From: VFJL01 sp037147395
GTDB lineage: Bacteria > Pseudomonadota > Gammaproteobacteria > Burkholderiales > Nitrosomonadaceae
Length of the DNA: 64,000 bases
Reading direction: 5' to 3'
Assembly (NCBI GenBank): GCA_037147395.1
Contig: JBAWVG010000001.1
Coordinates: 1-64,000 of the forward strand
Made by a program: the position numbers and the translations under genes. Below the pieces are notes generated by a model. That model had not been told where the DNA came from. It did no database searches and saw only the letters and a program-made list of their open reading frames with translations. This document shows positions 54,898 to 63,804 of the stretch, in pieces (the stretch's first letter is position 1; each line of letters begins with the position of its first letter).

Positions 54898-55296
54898 ATG
54901 AATCTAATCGAACAACTTGAAACTGAAGAAATCAATCGCCTCGGCAAGACCATCCCGGATTTTGCCCCTGGAGATACCATTGTCGTTAATGTGAATGTGG
55001 TTGAAGGCGACCGCAAACGGATTCAAGCTTACGAGGGTGTTGTCATTGCCAAGCGTAACCGTTCCCTCAACTCTGCATTTACTGTGCGCAAAGTATCCAA
55101 CGGCGAGGGGGTAGAACGGACCTTCCAGACTTACTCTCCCCTAATTGCCAGTATTGAGATCAAGCGTCGTGGCGCAGTACGCCGCGCCAAACTCTATTAC
55201 CTGCGGGATCGTTCCGGAAAATCGGCTCGTATCCGTGAGAAGCTTCCTGCGCGCGCAACCGCAAAAAAGATCCCTCAGGAAAGTAAGCCAGCCTAA
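54898..55296 (+). CDS. rplS: 50S ribosomal protein L19
   Basis: A 132-residue protein at the 30S-50S interface. The core is typical: PDFAPGDTIVVNVNVVEGDR, FEGVVI-like YEGVVIAKRN, FTVRKVSNGEGVERTF, and RRGAVRRAKLYYLRD near the end of the conserved part. The C-terminal tail (about 113-132) is basic. A strong ribosome site AAGGAGCAGG precedes the ATG. It is the last gene of the operon. Confidence 0.97.
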   Translation: MNLIEQLETEEINRLGKTIPDFAPGDTIVVNVNVVEGDRKRIQAYEGVVIAKRNRSLNSAFTVRKVSNGEGVERTFQTYSPLIASIEIKRRGAVRRAKLYYLRDRSGKSARIREKLPARATAKKIPQESKPA

Positions 55297-55309
55297 GTCA
55301 AACTTCACA

Positions 55310-55333
55310 CAGGGTCACCATAAGGTGGCCCTG
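55310..55333 (+). terminator. Hairpin after rplS, probable terminator
   Basis: A 10-bp stem with one G-T pair (CAGGGTCACC with GGTGGCCCTG) and a 4-base ATAA loop, starting 14 bases after the rplS stop. There is no T-run on either side, so termination may be weak or factor-dependent. The site lies between converging genes and could serve both. Confidence 0.5.
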
Positions 55334-55380
55334 CTTAGTAAGCTCCACTCCGATGAATCAAGTAAATCGGGGCTTCCTGA

Positions 55381-55920
55381 TTACTTCTGATTGCCTTCAA
55401 TTTCCTTGTGCCAGATATCATAAATCTCATCCGGCCAGAGTGTCTTGATCCATACGATCACGTCACCAATCTCCTGATCAGATAGCTTTCCATTCCACGC
55501 CGGCATCCCGCCAACACCGGGCGAACCCTCCCGGATCATTCTTTCTAGAGTTGCAGTCGAGTGATGCCAAGCATGCGCACTTCCATCCAATGGCGGCGGC
55601 GGATACCTTCCATCCGCTCCCTGCTCCCGCCAGTTAGAGATGGCTTCGCCATTCGGACCATGACAAGACGCACAATTCTTACTATAAATGGCCGCACCGT
55701 TCCTGATCTTCTCCGGATCTAGCTTACGCGCTGCGATACTCTCCCGCGATGGCGGTGGCAGTGCGGTACTCGATGACACAGGAACTGCGGCAGATGGCGG
55801 TGGTGCAGCAACAGATGGGGCTGGCGTTGTGACGGGCGGCGTAGTAGGTGTGTCTGATTTACCACAACCCGCCACTAAGCCGGCAACTATGCCCAGCACA
55901 AGTAAATAATGGGCTCTCAT
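55381..55920 (-). CDS. Monohaem cytochrome c lipoprotein
   Basis: A 179-residue exported protein. A lipoprotein signal ends at Cys19 (LVAGCGKSD). A low-complexity Pro/Ala/Thr/Val/Ser-rich linker (about 24-58) follows, then a class I cytochrome c domain with the haem motif CASCH at residues 83-87. GGMPAWNGKLSDQEIGDVIVWIK supplies the likely axial Met. The protein would be tethered to a membrane on a flexible arm in the periplasm. The partner is unknown. It is the last of the group with the DUF411 and cupredoxin genes, 234 bp further downstream, so it may have its own promoter. Confidence 0.85.
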   Translation of the reverse strand: MRAHYLLVLGIVAGLVAGCGKSDTPTTPPVTTPAPSVAAPPPSAAVPVSSSTALPPPSRESIAARKLDPEKIRNGAAIYSKNCASCHGPNGEAISNWREQGADGRYPPPPLDGSAHAWHHSTATLERMIREGSPGVGGMPAWNGKLSDQEIGDVIVWIKTLWPDEIYDIWHKEIEGNQK

Positions 55921-56154
55921 GATTGAGAGCCATTCAAGTTCGACACCCTCTCTATACCTTGTGCAAAATTACCAAGGCTCTGCCTTCTATCGTAGTTCAT
56001 GGTATCGCCCGCTTATCGAAGTAGAAACTGAAAAGGTATTATTGGGGACTGTGCCGGTTTGTTGCAGTGACCAATTCGGCGAGAATAAAATGAATAAGTG
56101 TTTCTTGTTCAGCACAATATGACAACTGTGGTTAATAAATGAGATCCATGCCTC

Positions 56155-56637
56155 TTACTTCAGTCGCATCACCGAATCCCGCGGGTCAGCCGGGCCATGG
56201 CGACTAAACACGGTGGTTCCGCCTTGCTTATCGATCAGCAGCACATTGTAAGGCTCGTTACGTGCACCCTCCATGCCAGGAGATCCATGCGGCATGCCTG
56301 GAACAGCCAGTCCGGTAGCACGTGGACGCTCCTTAAGAAGTCGCTTGATATCCTCCGCCGGCACGTGCCCTTCGATAGCATAGCCATCGACTAGTGCAGT
56401 ATGGCATGAACCAAGCGCAGTCGAAATACCTGATCGTTCCCGCACTTCCTTGTTGCCAACATCATTGGTATTTACGGTAAAACCATTGGCTCGCATGTGA
56501 TCAACCCACTTCGCACAGCACTTGCAGGTCGAACTCTTGTAGACCTCTACTGTTGCGGCGAGAGCAAAGGAGGTCGCGCCGAACAAAACAGCGGCAGCAA
56601 ATGATCTGGAGAAAAGTGTATGGATGGATGTGCTCAT
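56155..56637 (-). CDS. DUF411 metal-binding exported protein
   Basis: A 160-residue protein with a signal peptide (about 1-28) and the DUF411 motif STCKCCAKW, giving cysteines at 38, 40 and 41. HTALVDGYAIEGHVPAEDI, with GSCH just before, and GLAVPGMPHGSPGM are also family hallmarks. DUF411 genes usually lie in copper or metal-resistance loci and are thought to bind copper in the periplasm. The start overlaps the cupredoxin stop (ATGA), so the pair is translated together. Confidence 0.88.
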   Translation of the reverse strand: MSTSIHTLFSRSFAAAVLFGATSFALAATVEVYKSSTCKCCAKWVDHMRANGFTVNTNDVGNKEVRERSGISTALGSCHTALVDGYAIEGHVPAEDIKRLLKERPRATGLAVPGMPHGSPGMEGARNEPYNVLLIDKQGGTTVFSRHGPADPRDSVMRLK

Positions 56638-57098
56638 TTGTTTTCAATTATAACTCTACCACGCATCCCTTTGTAGTGTCCTGGTAGAGGACAGGCGAAA
56701 TTAACTATATCGCCCCCAGTAAACTCCCAAACCAGTTCCCCAATCTTACCTGGGTCGATCCTTATTGCATTGGGATCTGAGTGCTCCATGTCGGGGTATT
56801 GCTTCATCATCTTGGCATGCTTATCCAGTTGCACTAACGAACCGATCATCATCTCATGCTTTTTCTCGCCAGCATTCCTGAGTATAAATCTCACTGTCTC
56901 ACCATACTCGACTCTTATTTCGTCGGGCTTAAAGCGGTTGTCGACCATACTGATCTCGACCGTCCGTGACACTTTCTCTGGATCTCCTCGCTTACCAATA
57001 GCAGATAAGTCCTCTTCACTATCCTGATTAGCTTGGGTAATAATGCAGACCGAGATCAAGCTTATTGCCAAGATCGATGTAATGAAAGTCTTGTACAT
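56634..57098 (-). CDS. Exported cupredoxin (plastocyanin-like, type 1 copper)
   Basis: A 154-residue protein with a signal peptide (about 1-23) and a cupredoxin fold. Type 1 copper ligands are visible: a His in NAGEKKHEM (about residue 85) and the C-x4-H-x3-M loop CPLPGHYKGM near the C-terminus. The ~30-residue insert between them (MKQYPDMEHSD region) is rich in Met and His. It may carry electrons or buffer copper. The ATG at 57098 has a GGGAGG site; the longer frame (57110) would place that site inside the gene. Confidence 0.87.
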   Translation of the reverse strand: MYKTFITSILAISLISVCIITQANQDSEEDLSAIGKRGDPEKVSRTVEISMVDNRFKPDEIRVEYGETVRFILRNAGEKKHEMMIGSLVQLDKHAKMMKQYPDMEHSDPNAIRIDPGKIGELVWEFTGGDIVNFACPLPGHYKGMRGRVIIENK

Positions 57099-57215
57099 TG
57101 CCCCTCCCATGTATTCATGGTGTTTTACTGTAAACGGAATGAGCGGTTCGCAATCCTATGCAATAAAGCTGCCAGCTACTACTTGATCAGACTGCAAGAG
57201 AGTCTTTGCGAAAAA

Positions 57216-57575
57216 CTATTGATTAATCCCTGCCGCCAGTTTCCGATGTGATAAAGCCATACTCCAATTCGCTTCCGCGGCCTGCTCATAGAATCGAATC
57301 AGAGCCCTGGTATGCGCCCTCAGATCTTCGGCCTCTCTCCCGTAGTGATAACCATCTGACTCATATTGCTCAAGAATTTTTTTATGTGTCTGCACCTTTT
57401 CACGCATCGCTTGGGCCACATTCTCATAATGCGTAGCCAACGCCTCATGATCAGTCCGAGTTTTAGCGCTCTGCACCGCCTGAGTCATGTCCATCGGGTG
57501 GTATCGCTCCATCGGAGCGCATGAGGCCAATAGTCCGATAGCAGCTAAGACAATGAAACGCGATTTTACTTGCAT
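57216..57575 (-). CDS. Small exported lipoprotein of unknown function
   Basis: A 119-residue protein I do not recognise by family. The signal peptide ends in the lipobox LLASCAPMER. The mature part is helical and rich in His, Glu, Gln, Ala and Arg (TRTDHEALATHYENVAQAM, then HTRALIRFYEQAA). It suggests a small helical bundle. The ATG at 57575 has an AGAGG site; the frame upstream to 57668 does not look coding. It lies 117 bp before the cupredoxin gene on the same strand and may belong to the same locus. Confidence 0.72.
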   Translation of the reverse strand: MQVKSRFIVLAAIGLLASCAPMERYHPMDMTQAVQSAKTRTDHEALATHYENVAQAMREKVQTHKKILEQYESDGYHYGREAEDLRAHTRALIRFYEQAAEANWSMALSHRKLAAGINQ

Positions 57576-57796
57576 GATCCACCTCTTTATTGAGTGGGGC
57601 ATTAGTCGAATGTCAGACAGACGAGCAAAAGTAACAACATGTACTTGTACCAACACCCACGCCCTCAATCTATTGAGTAGAATAAGATATGGATATTATT
57701 CATATTAGATCAGAGCAGCACAAAATCCATTAATCTTTGATTGGGGAGCTTGCAAGTAGATAGAAGTTAGATTCCGCAACACCCTATCGGATCACT

Positions 57797-58336
57797 CTAA
57801 TCAACGACGCGCCATTCCCCCGGTGCAATGCCTTTTAACGTGTATAAGCCGATGGCGCTGCGGATTAGTCGCAGCGTTGGAAGAGATACTGATGCGGTCA
57901 TATGTCGCACTTGGCGATTCTTGCCTTCGGTGAGGACCAACTCAATCCAAGAAGTGGCCACATTCTTGCGAAAACGGATGGCCGGAATACGTGGCCAAAG
58001 CTGATCAGGCTCCTTCATCAAGCGTGACTGAGCAGGTAGCGTCTTGTAGCCCTTTAGCATCACGCCCCGTCGCAATTCTTCCAACGCAGACTCGTCCGGA
58101 ACACCCTCAACCTGCACCCAATAAGTCTTAGGAAGTTTATGGTGCGGATCGCTGATTTCATGCTGCAACTTGCCATCATTAGTGAGTAAAACCAGGCCCT
58201 CACTATCAGCGTCAAGCCGTCCTGCAGGATAAAAATTAGGCAAGGAAATAAAATCCTTGAGGGACTTGTGCCCAGCTTCAGGTGTGAACTGGCAGATGAC
58301 ACCATGCGGCTTGTTGAAAAGGATCAAGCGCGTCAT
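57797..58336 (-). CDS. rluE: 23S rRNA pseudouridine synthase, RluE-like
   Basis: A 179-residue RsuA-family enzyme without an S4 domain. LILFNKPHGVICQFTP opens it, the catalytic aspartate is in AGRLDADSEGLVLL (about 38-51), and GKNRQVRHMTASVSLPTLRLIR near 135-156 completes the signature. E. coli RluE modifies U2457 of 23S rRNA. The short length and single domain favour RluE over RsuA or RluB. Confidence 0.88.
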   Translation of the reverse strand: MTRLILFNKPHGVICQFTPEAGHKSLKDFISLPNFYPAGRLDADSEGLVLLTNDGKLQHEISDPHHKLPKTYWVQVEGVPDESALEELRRGVMLKGYKTLPAQSRLMKEPDQLWPRIPAIRFRKNVATSWIELVLTEGKNRQVRHMTASVSLPTLRLIRSAIGLYTLKGIAPGEWRVVD

Positions 58337-58355
58337 ATTTTTATATTTGTGGAAG

Positions 58356-58808
58356 TCAAAGCATATCTGGAGAGATCACTAATCGCAGTACAGTCTCTTC
58401 ACCCCCCAGGCTTTTCTTTTGACTTAACCACCATACCGAGCCCTTTTTAATGCTCCATCCAACCCGTCCGCCTGAAAGTACAAATGCCGCAACCTCTCCC
58501 AGTGTCGGCTGGTGACCAACCACCACTACCGTACCCTCTGCGCTGGGCCAGCCGGCAGCGACAAGAACGTCCCTCGCGGAAGCGCCAACCCCAATCTCTC
58601 TCACAGTTTCAAATGTATTGCAAAGCGCTCCAGCAGTCTGCTGTGTTCGTCGAGCAGGGCTAACAATGATGCGCGCATCTTTTGGCAGCCTAGACTCAAG
58701 CCATGCCGCCATAGACCGCGCCTGTTTCAAACCCTTACCAGTGAGTTCACGCGCAGAATCAGGCAACCCATCCTCAGCTTCGGCATGGCGCCATAGAATA
58801 AGGTCCAC
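58356..58808 (-). CDS. sixA: Phosphohistidine phosphatase SixA
   Basis: A 150-residue member of the histidine phosphatase (RHG) superfamily. The catalytic LILWRHAEAEDG is at residues 3-14, ELTGKGLKQAR follows, and VVVGHQPTLGEVA near 97 has the second catalytic His. SixA dephosphorylates phosphohistidine in signalling or PTS proteins such as NPr. The gene is 19 bp upstream of rluE on the same strand. Confidence 0.88.
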   Translation of the reverse strand: MDLILWRHAEAEDGLPDSARELTGKGLKQARSMAAWLESRLPKDARIIVSPARRTQQTAGALCNTFETVREIGVGASARDVLVAAGWPSAEGTVVVVGHQPTLGEVAAFVLSGGRVGWSIKKGSVWWLSQKKSLGGEETVLRLVISPDML

Positions 58809-58880
58809 TATTCCCCCTTGAAAAATTACAGTTTGCTCTCGATGAAATATACTTTACTGGTCCATAATTGAACCCGCCAC

Positions 58881-59177
58881 CTACTGCAACAATATCTCAG
58901 GCCTCACGGCTGACTGCTGTATTTCAACTACTTTCCGCCTGGATTTGATTCCTTGCTTGAGTGTCACCTGACGCAAGGGCACTTCAAAAATCCCGGCAAG
59001 AAATTGCAACAGCGCAGCATTAGCCATGCCGTCTATAGGGGGGGCCGCCAGTTTTACTTTAAGGGCGTCCCCATGTATTCCACTAGCTTCAGTACGCTTT
59101 GCACCCGGCTGGACATGGAGGGTGAGGGTAAACCGCCGGCCATCGTCATGACTGCGGTACCAAGAACAGAGCATCAC
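58881..59177 (-). CDS. yggU: DUF167 (YggU) family protein
   Basis: A 98-residue protein of the YggU/UPF0235 family. LTLHVQPGAKRTEASGIHGD, KVKLAAPPIDGMANAAL and VTLKQGIKSRRKVVEI are the three conserved blocks. The function is unknown; the fold is a small alpha/beta domain. It overlaps yggT by 4 bases, the pairing common in proteobacteria next to proC. Confidence 0.88.
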   Translation of the reverse strand: MMLCSWYRSHDDGRRFTLTLHVQPGAKRTEASGIHGDALKVKLAAPPIDGMANAALLQFLAGIFEVPLRQVTLKQGIKSRRKVVEIQQSAVRPEILLQ

Positions 59178-59752
59178 ATCAGAATGGAGATTTCTCGCTC
59201 CACCCCCGACACCATCATTAATAATAATTGAATCAGCACCAGAAGAAATAAAGGCGACAGATCAACATTGGCAATGGTCGGGATGCGGCGTCGAAAGATT
59301 CCAAGAAACGGCCTAGTAAAGCTGTCAAGCAATGGCGCCATCGGGTTGTGAGGACTCACCCAAGAGAGAACAGACTGCATGATGACTGCTACTAAAATAA
59401 TATAGAACGTCATCTTGACGATCTCTACCACCGCCAACAACCCCATCCCGCCAATGGCGATACCCGCTGCTGAACTGAAGTCATATCCCTTTAGCGCGAG
59501 CGTTCCAGCTAACAAAGCATACTCCACCAGCCATGCCAATATTAGCGTAGAGAGATCCATCCCCTGTAGGCTGGGAATCATTCTACGCGATGGGCGCACA
59601 ATGAAATCAGTGAGGGCAATAAGAAACTGCGCTAACGGGTTGCGGTAAGGTGCGCGTAGCAACTGCATAAAAAACCGCAGCAGCAGTGCCAAGGAAAATA
59701 ATCCCAGTAGCGTATCAAGTAGAAATATTAGTATCTGGTTAAGCATGGACAC
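59174..59752 (-). CDS. yggT: YggT family membrane protein
   Basis: A 192-residue protein with two YGGT repeats, each a pair of helices around a short conserved loop: NPLAQFLIALTDFIVRPSRR (about 38-57) and NPMAPLLDSFTRPFLGIFRR (about 135-154). It is probably involved in osmotic shock tolerance or ion handling in some species, but the role is not settled. It is 27 bp after proC. Confidence 0.9.
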   Translation of the reverse strand: MSMLNQILIFLLDTLLGLFSLALLLRFFMQLLRAPYRNPLAQFLIALTDFIVRPSRRMIPSLQGMDLSTLILAWLVEYALLAGTLALKGYDFSSAAGIAIGGMGLLAVVEIVKMTFYIILVAVIMQSVLSWVSPHNPMAPLLDSFTRPFLGIFRRRIPTIANVDLSPLFLLVLIQLLLMMVSGVEREISILM

Positions 59753-59779
59753 TCCTTGAAGGACATTGGTGGTTGAAGA

Positions 59780-60592
59780 TCATTCCTTGCCAAGGTCATC
59801 GCCCATCACACATGCACGCTCATGAGCTGCATAGATCGCGCGCACAATAGCACCCCCAATTCCGTCATTCTCCATGCTCTGAAGTGCGCTCTCCGTGGTA
59901 CCGCCCTTTGAAGTAACCCGTGCACGCAGCGTGGAAATATCCTCCTCACTCTGACTTGCCAACTTAGCCGCACCAAGAAAGGTTTCTATGCTTAGTTGCC
60001 TCGCCTGAGTTGCGTCCAATCCCAACTCTACTGCAGCCCGCTGCAGTCCTTCAATAAAATAAAAAACATACGCCGGGCCGCTGCCAGATACAGCGGTGAG
60101 GGCATCCAATAATTCCTCTCTCTCCAGCCACAGAATGGAACCCACCGCGGCAAGAATATCCTGGGCATGTTGCTTTTGTTCAGAGCTCACCTCCGGCAAC
60201 GCATAAAGGCCAGTCACTGCCGCACGTACTAGCGCTGGGGTGTTGGGCATGGCTCGTACCAATTGTGCATACCCCCCCAACCAGCGGCAGATATCGCGAG
60301 TGCGAATACCTGCGGCGATGGAAATAACCAGATGATCTTTAAGAAGTGGCGCCAGTTGCTGCGCCACACTCGAGAGCTGTTGTGGCTTCACTGCCAGGAC
60401 GATGACATCGCTGCCCCTGATACCATCGGCAAGGTCTGCCACCGAGACCACCCCAAAATCGCGCGACACTTTATTGCGCCCTTCTGCACTAATCTCGACC
60501 ACACGTATCTGCATGGCGGAATACCCTTGCTGCAACATCCCGCCAATCAAAGCAGAGGCCATGTTGCCACCGCCGATGAAAGTGATATTCAT
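59780..60592 (-). CDS. proC: Pyrroline-5-carboxylate reductase
   Basis: A 270-residue NAD(P)H enzyme for the last step of proline synthesis. The cofactor loop is ITFIGGGNMASALIGG (residues 3-18), ILAVKPQQ-like VLAVKPQQLS follows near 66, RAMPNTPALV near 114, and the conserved AVSGSGPAYVFYFIEGL near 165. VTSKGGTTESAL is near 229. The start ATG and the yggT-yggU order downstream are standard. Confidence 0.95.
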   Translation of the reverse strand: MNITFIGGGNMASALIGGMLQQGYSAMQIRVVEISAEGRNKVSRDFGVVSVADLADGIRGSDVIVLAVKPQQLSSVAQQLAPLLKDHLVISIAAGIRTRDICRWLGGYAQLVRAMPNTPALVRAAVTGLYALPEVSSEQKQHAQDILAAVGSILWLEREELLDALTAVSGSGPAYVFYFIEGLQRAAVELGLDATQARQLSIETFLGAAKLASQSEEDISTLRARVTSKGGTTESALQSMENDGIGGAIVRAIYAAHERACVMGDDLGKE

Positions 60593-60745
60593 AGAGACCT
60601 TACGCTGTTAGAGTTTTGTAAGTTTGGATGATATACCAAGCTTCAAGGTCAATGACCCTGAATAGATAGCCCTGACTCGAGCGGCTTCCTGCCCACTCAC
60701 ATCCGATATCTGGTGTTACACATCAAAACCAGCCCGAGGTTTTAT

Positions 60746-61561
60746 TTATTTCTGGCAATGCGGGCAATAGAAGCTTGAACGCTGCCCCTGTTTAATTTGT
60801 CGGATGATGGCACCGCATTTCCGGCAAGCGCACCCGGCGCGGCCATATACCCAATACTGCTGCTGGAAATAACCGGGCTTACCATCGCTGTTGACATAAT
60901 CTCGTAGGCTGCTCCCACCTGCCTTGATCGCGAGCTTGAGTGTCTCCTTTATCGCCTGGGCTAGATTCTCGCAGCGACCCACCCCGATCCTACCTGCGGT
61001 CGTTTTGGGATTGATGCTCGCGTGAAACAGAGCTTCACTCGCATAGATATTACCGACTCCGACGACAACATGGCTATTCATCAAAACCTCCTTGATACTT
61101 GCGCCACGACCACGGGTCCTAGCATACAACACATCCCCATCAAACCCTGAAGTCAGTGGCTCTGGCCCAAGCTGCGCTAATAACGGGTGTTGTAAGATAT
61201 CATCACTTGTCCACAAGATTGCGCCAAAACGGCGCGGGTCAGTCAGCCGCAATAACGTGCCATTTTCCAGCACTAGATCAAAGTGATCATGTTTTTGTGG
61301 GGGGGTATCAGCAGACAGCAGGCGCAGGCTACCGGACATGCCCAGATGCAGAATCAATGTACCCTCGCCGCAATCAAGCAACAGATATTTAGCACGCCGC
61401 GCTACCTGATGAACCTTGAGCCCGACTAGTGTTCTCTCCAGATGGCCCGGTACCGGCCAACGCAGATTTGGATTGCGCACTGTCACCCCTGCAATGCGCC
61501 GCCCTATAAGATGGGGCTCAATGCCACGCCGAGTTACTTCGACTTCTGGAAGCTCTGGCAT
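60746..61561 (-). CDS. mutM: Formamidopyrimidine-DNA glycosylase (Fpg)
   Basis: A 271-residue DNA repair enzyme that excises 8-oxoguanine and cuts the strand. The N-terminal catalytic proline and glutamate are in MPELPEVEVTRRG. The helix-two-turn-helix contains VGVGNIYASEALF, and the C-terminal zinc finger has CACRKCGAIIRQI then FYCPHCQ. The start overlaps the stop of the DUF4340 gene by one base, so the two may be co-transcribed. Confidence 0.96.
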   Translation of the reverse strand: MPELPEVEVTRRGIEPHLIGRRIAGVTVRNPNLRWPVPGHLERTLVGLKVHQVARRAKYLLLDCGEGTLILHLGMSGSLRLLSADTPPQKHDHFDLVLENGTLLRLTDPRRFGAILWTSDDILQHPLLAQLGPEPLTSGFDGDVLYARTRGRGASIKEVLMNSHVVVGVGNIYASEALFHASINPKTTAGRIGVGRCENLAQAIKETLKLAIKAGGSSLRDYVNSDGKPGYFQQQYWVYGRAGCACRKCGAIIRQIKQGQRSSFYCPHCQK

Positions 61562-62421
61562 CAGCCACCTACTGCAGCATAAGGATCAAGTAGCCGTCTA
61601 CCTATCTCACTCGGAAAGCGATAACGTACCCCCGTATCTACTCTCAGCAGGACCAGTTCAGGTCGCTGCTGCAAGATCACCAACTGTATATCCCCACCAC
61701 CCCTCAGAGTTATCTTGATTCCCCGCTTGCCATCAACAATTTGACTCGCCCCCTCCGTGCTCAGTGAAAGGCCGGCCGCGTATGCTTGCTGCCAAGACTG
61801 CACCCAGTGAATGAATTCATTCTGGGTTAGGGGCATACTTGATTTCTCAGGTGCTATACGCCAGCTACCATCCCGCTCCATCATCTTGAACTCCTCAAGC
61901 TCAAACCCAATCGGAATTTCGCCTTGCGCAAATAATCTAGGACTGAGCAGATCGACCGGCTGCCTTGTCAGCATCGCGGCATATCGCGGAGAAAGCAGAT
62001 AGACAGTTCCATTGTTAGCAACATATTGCTCGTTGGTGATGGGTACGAATCCACCAAAACTAAACAGCTCTTTGTCGATGTAGAGCCTCACCGCGGGTTG
62101 CAACAAATAAAATCGTTCCAAATCTATTGCAGAGAAACGGCGCAGACTGGTCGCTGTCAGCACCTCCAGAATCTGCCCTACTTTAATCTCGTCAGCTCTA
62201 CCCTGTAGCGGTTGTAATAAATCCCAATACCCCTCTACTTTCTGAAGAACAATTTCCACCCCCTGCCGCTCAATACGAAGGCTCTGTACATTTTCCGCTG
62301 CCAGCGATGAGATTCTGTATTCCAGTTGATCATTTGGGGGCTTAGATTTGAAATAAACCCATACTGCCAGGCTGGTCACGGCGACCAATAAGGTCAGATT
62401 CAATAGTGAACGAGATGTCAT
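61561..62421 (-). CDS. DUF4340 domain protein
   Basis: A 286-residue protein with one N-terminal membrane anchor (about 6-22) and a periplasmic domain made mostly of beta strands. QSLRIERQGVEIVLQKVEGYWDL at about 45-67 and the later YVANNGTVYLL are typical of DUF4340 proteins. Its usual neighbours are GldG-like and ABC permease genes, as here. The function is unknown. It lies 12 bp after the GldG-like gene and runs into mutM. Confidence 0.82.
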   Translation of the reverse strand: MTSRSLLNLTLLVAVTSLAVWVYFKSKPPNDQLEYRISSLAAENVQSLRIERQGVEIVLQKVEGYWDLLQPLQGRADEIKVGQILEVLTATSLRRFSAIDLERFYLLQPAVRLYIDKELFSFGGFVPITNEQYVANNGTVYLLSPRYAAMLTRQPVDLLSPRLFAQGEIPIGFELEEFKMMERDGSWRIAPEKSSMPLTQNEFIHWVQSWQQAYAAGLSLSTEGASQIVDGKRGIKITLRGGGDIQLVILQQRPELVLLRVDTGVRYRFPSEIGRRLLDPYAAVGG

Positions 62422-62433
62422 GAGGGCGGAGTC

Positions 62434-63789
62434 TCAGCTCCTTCTGCGTCTGTACCAAATGGTCACGCCACTCACCAGAAAGGCGATTGGCAGTACGGTC
62501 AAGAAGACGATGGAAATCATGGTCAGAGCAGATTGACTAAAGACTAGATTGCTGTCGAGTGTAGCCCGCGGCTGAATGGTAATCAGCTCCTCATCTTCAG
62601 CCAGCCAGTTAATGATATTGATACCAAAATCTAGATTACTTCCATTACCGAGATAACTGTTAGCAAGGAAATGGCCACTGCCGATCACTACGATCCGCTG
62701 CTCTCTCTCTTCCAGAATGCGGCTCAAGGCGACAGCAACTCCGACTGGCCCAGCCACGTCATGAGCCTGGCTGAAGGTGATATCACCTTGAAGACTGCCG
62801 CTTTCTACCCAACCGCTCTGCGCCACTTCCACCAGCGACACGGTACGCCATTCCTCATTTTCGTCGGCGATTATCTGTCGCGCAAATGGGAACACTGTAA
62901 TGTAATCAAAATTATGCGTGATGGGATGCTGCCCGTAATCCGTTCCCAATGCGAATGTAATCGGCGCTTTCAATTGCTGCGCCTGAGGATCTATCACCAC
63001 TCCCGGCGTAAGCGTAAGACCCAGCTTCTCCACCAGTGGCTGCATCCCTCGTAGAGACTCTTGATCTATCAGCCACAGCAAGTTACCTCCACGGTCAATG
63101 TACGCGAGCAGCTTATCTATCTCCCCTTCCAGAAGATCTGCTTGTGGCGAGGCGAGGATCAGCATACTTGCGTTGGCGGGTATCTCTTGAGATGTAGCGA
63201 GATTGATCGACCCCGTCTTTAACCCCTTGAGTGCGAGTTGCTTGCCGAACTCCCCTAGATCATGATTAGCAGCGCCATCGAGCCTACGCTCACCGTGACC
63301 GGCGAGACTGACCACCAGCCTCTCACTGGAACGTGCTAGCCGCATCAGAAGATTGGTGAATGCCTGCTCATTAACGGTGCTAAGGCGCTCACTTCTCCCA
63401 GAAAATACCACCACCATCTCGCCATTGATCTCGATACCCGCCTCCTGTGCCAGCTTTGGCTGCTCAGCTGGGTCGACGAAGGTCAAACTAAAATCAGACT
63501 TAGCGCGCTGATAGAGCCCAAGGAAGTCACCGATGATTTTACGGATATCTCCCAATCGCACATCCTGTGAAGTAGCATAAACGGTGACATGGATCGGGCC
63601 ATTCATCTTTTGTAGGACTTCCACACTCGACTGGCTCAGGCTGTTCCGTTTATTCTGACTGACATCCCATTGCACCTTAGTCTCCCATGCCAGATAACCC
63701 AGCAGGCCGACCAGCGTCAGCAAGAGTGCAACAAATACGCCATCTTGGATCAACCAATGCCGGCGCAGCTTCTTATCTACTGTGATCAT
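62434..63789 (-). CDS. GldG-like ABC-transporter auxiliary protein
   Basis: A 451-residue protein with membrane helices at both ends (about 12-32 and 420-442). Between them is a large periplasmic domain of the GldG/ABC_transp_aux type. HVTVYATSQDVRLGDIRKII lies near residue 57, VVSLAGHGERRLDGA near 159, and LLAYIDRGGNLLWLIDQ near 226. Related proteins partner GldA/GldF in gliding bacteria, but many non-gliding proteobacteria carry the same set with unknown cargo. It is 15 bp downstream of the permease gene. Confidence 0.85.
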   Translation of the reverse strand: MITVDKKLRRHWLIQDGVFVALLLTLVGLLGYLAWETKVQWDVSQNKRNSLSQSSVEVLQKMNGPIHVTVYATSQDVRLGDIRKIIGDFLGLYQRAKSDFSLTFVDPAEQPKLAQEAGIEINGEMVVVFSGRSERLSTVNEQAFTNLLMRLARSSERLVVSLAGHGERRLDGAANHDLGEFGKQLALKGLKTGSINLATSQEIPANASMLILASPQADLLEGEIDKLLAYIDRGGNLLWLIDQESLRGMQPLVEKLGLTLTPGVVIDPQAQQLKAPITFALGTDYGQHPITHNFDYITVFPFARQIIADENEEWRTVSLVEVAQSGWVESGSLQGDITFSQAHDVAGPVGVAVALSRILEEREQRIVVIGSGHFLANSYLGNGSNLDFGINIINWLAEDEELITIQPRATLDSNLVFSQSALTMISIVFLTVLPIAFLVSGVTIWYRRRRS

Positions 63790-63804
63790 TCGATTGGATT
63801 GAAT

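Noticed and set aside
55919..56122. A 67-codon plus-strand frame between the cytochrome c and DUF411 genes
   Set aside because: No ribosome site, no signal or domain, and composition unlike the neighbouring genes. The gap is better read as leader or promoter sequence.
60725..60743. A small hairpin AAAACC/GGTTTT after mutM
   Set aside because: Six AT-rich pairs with no clean U-tract on the mutM strand. Too weak to list as a terminator.
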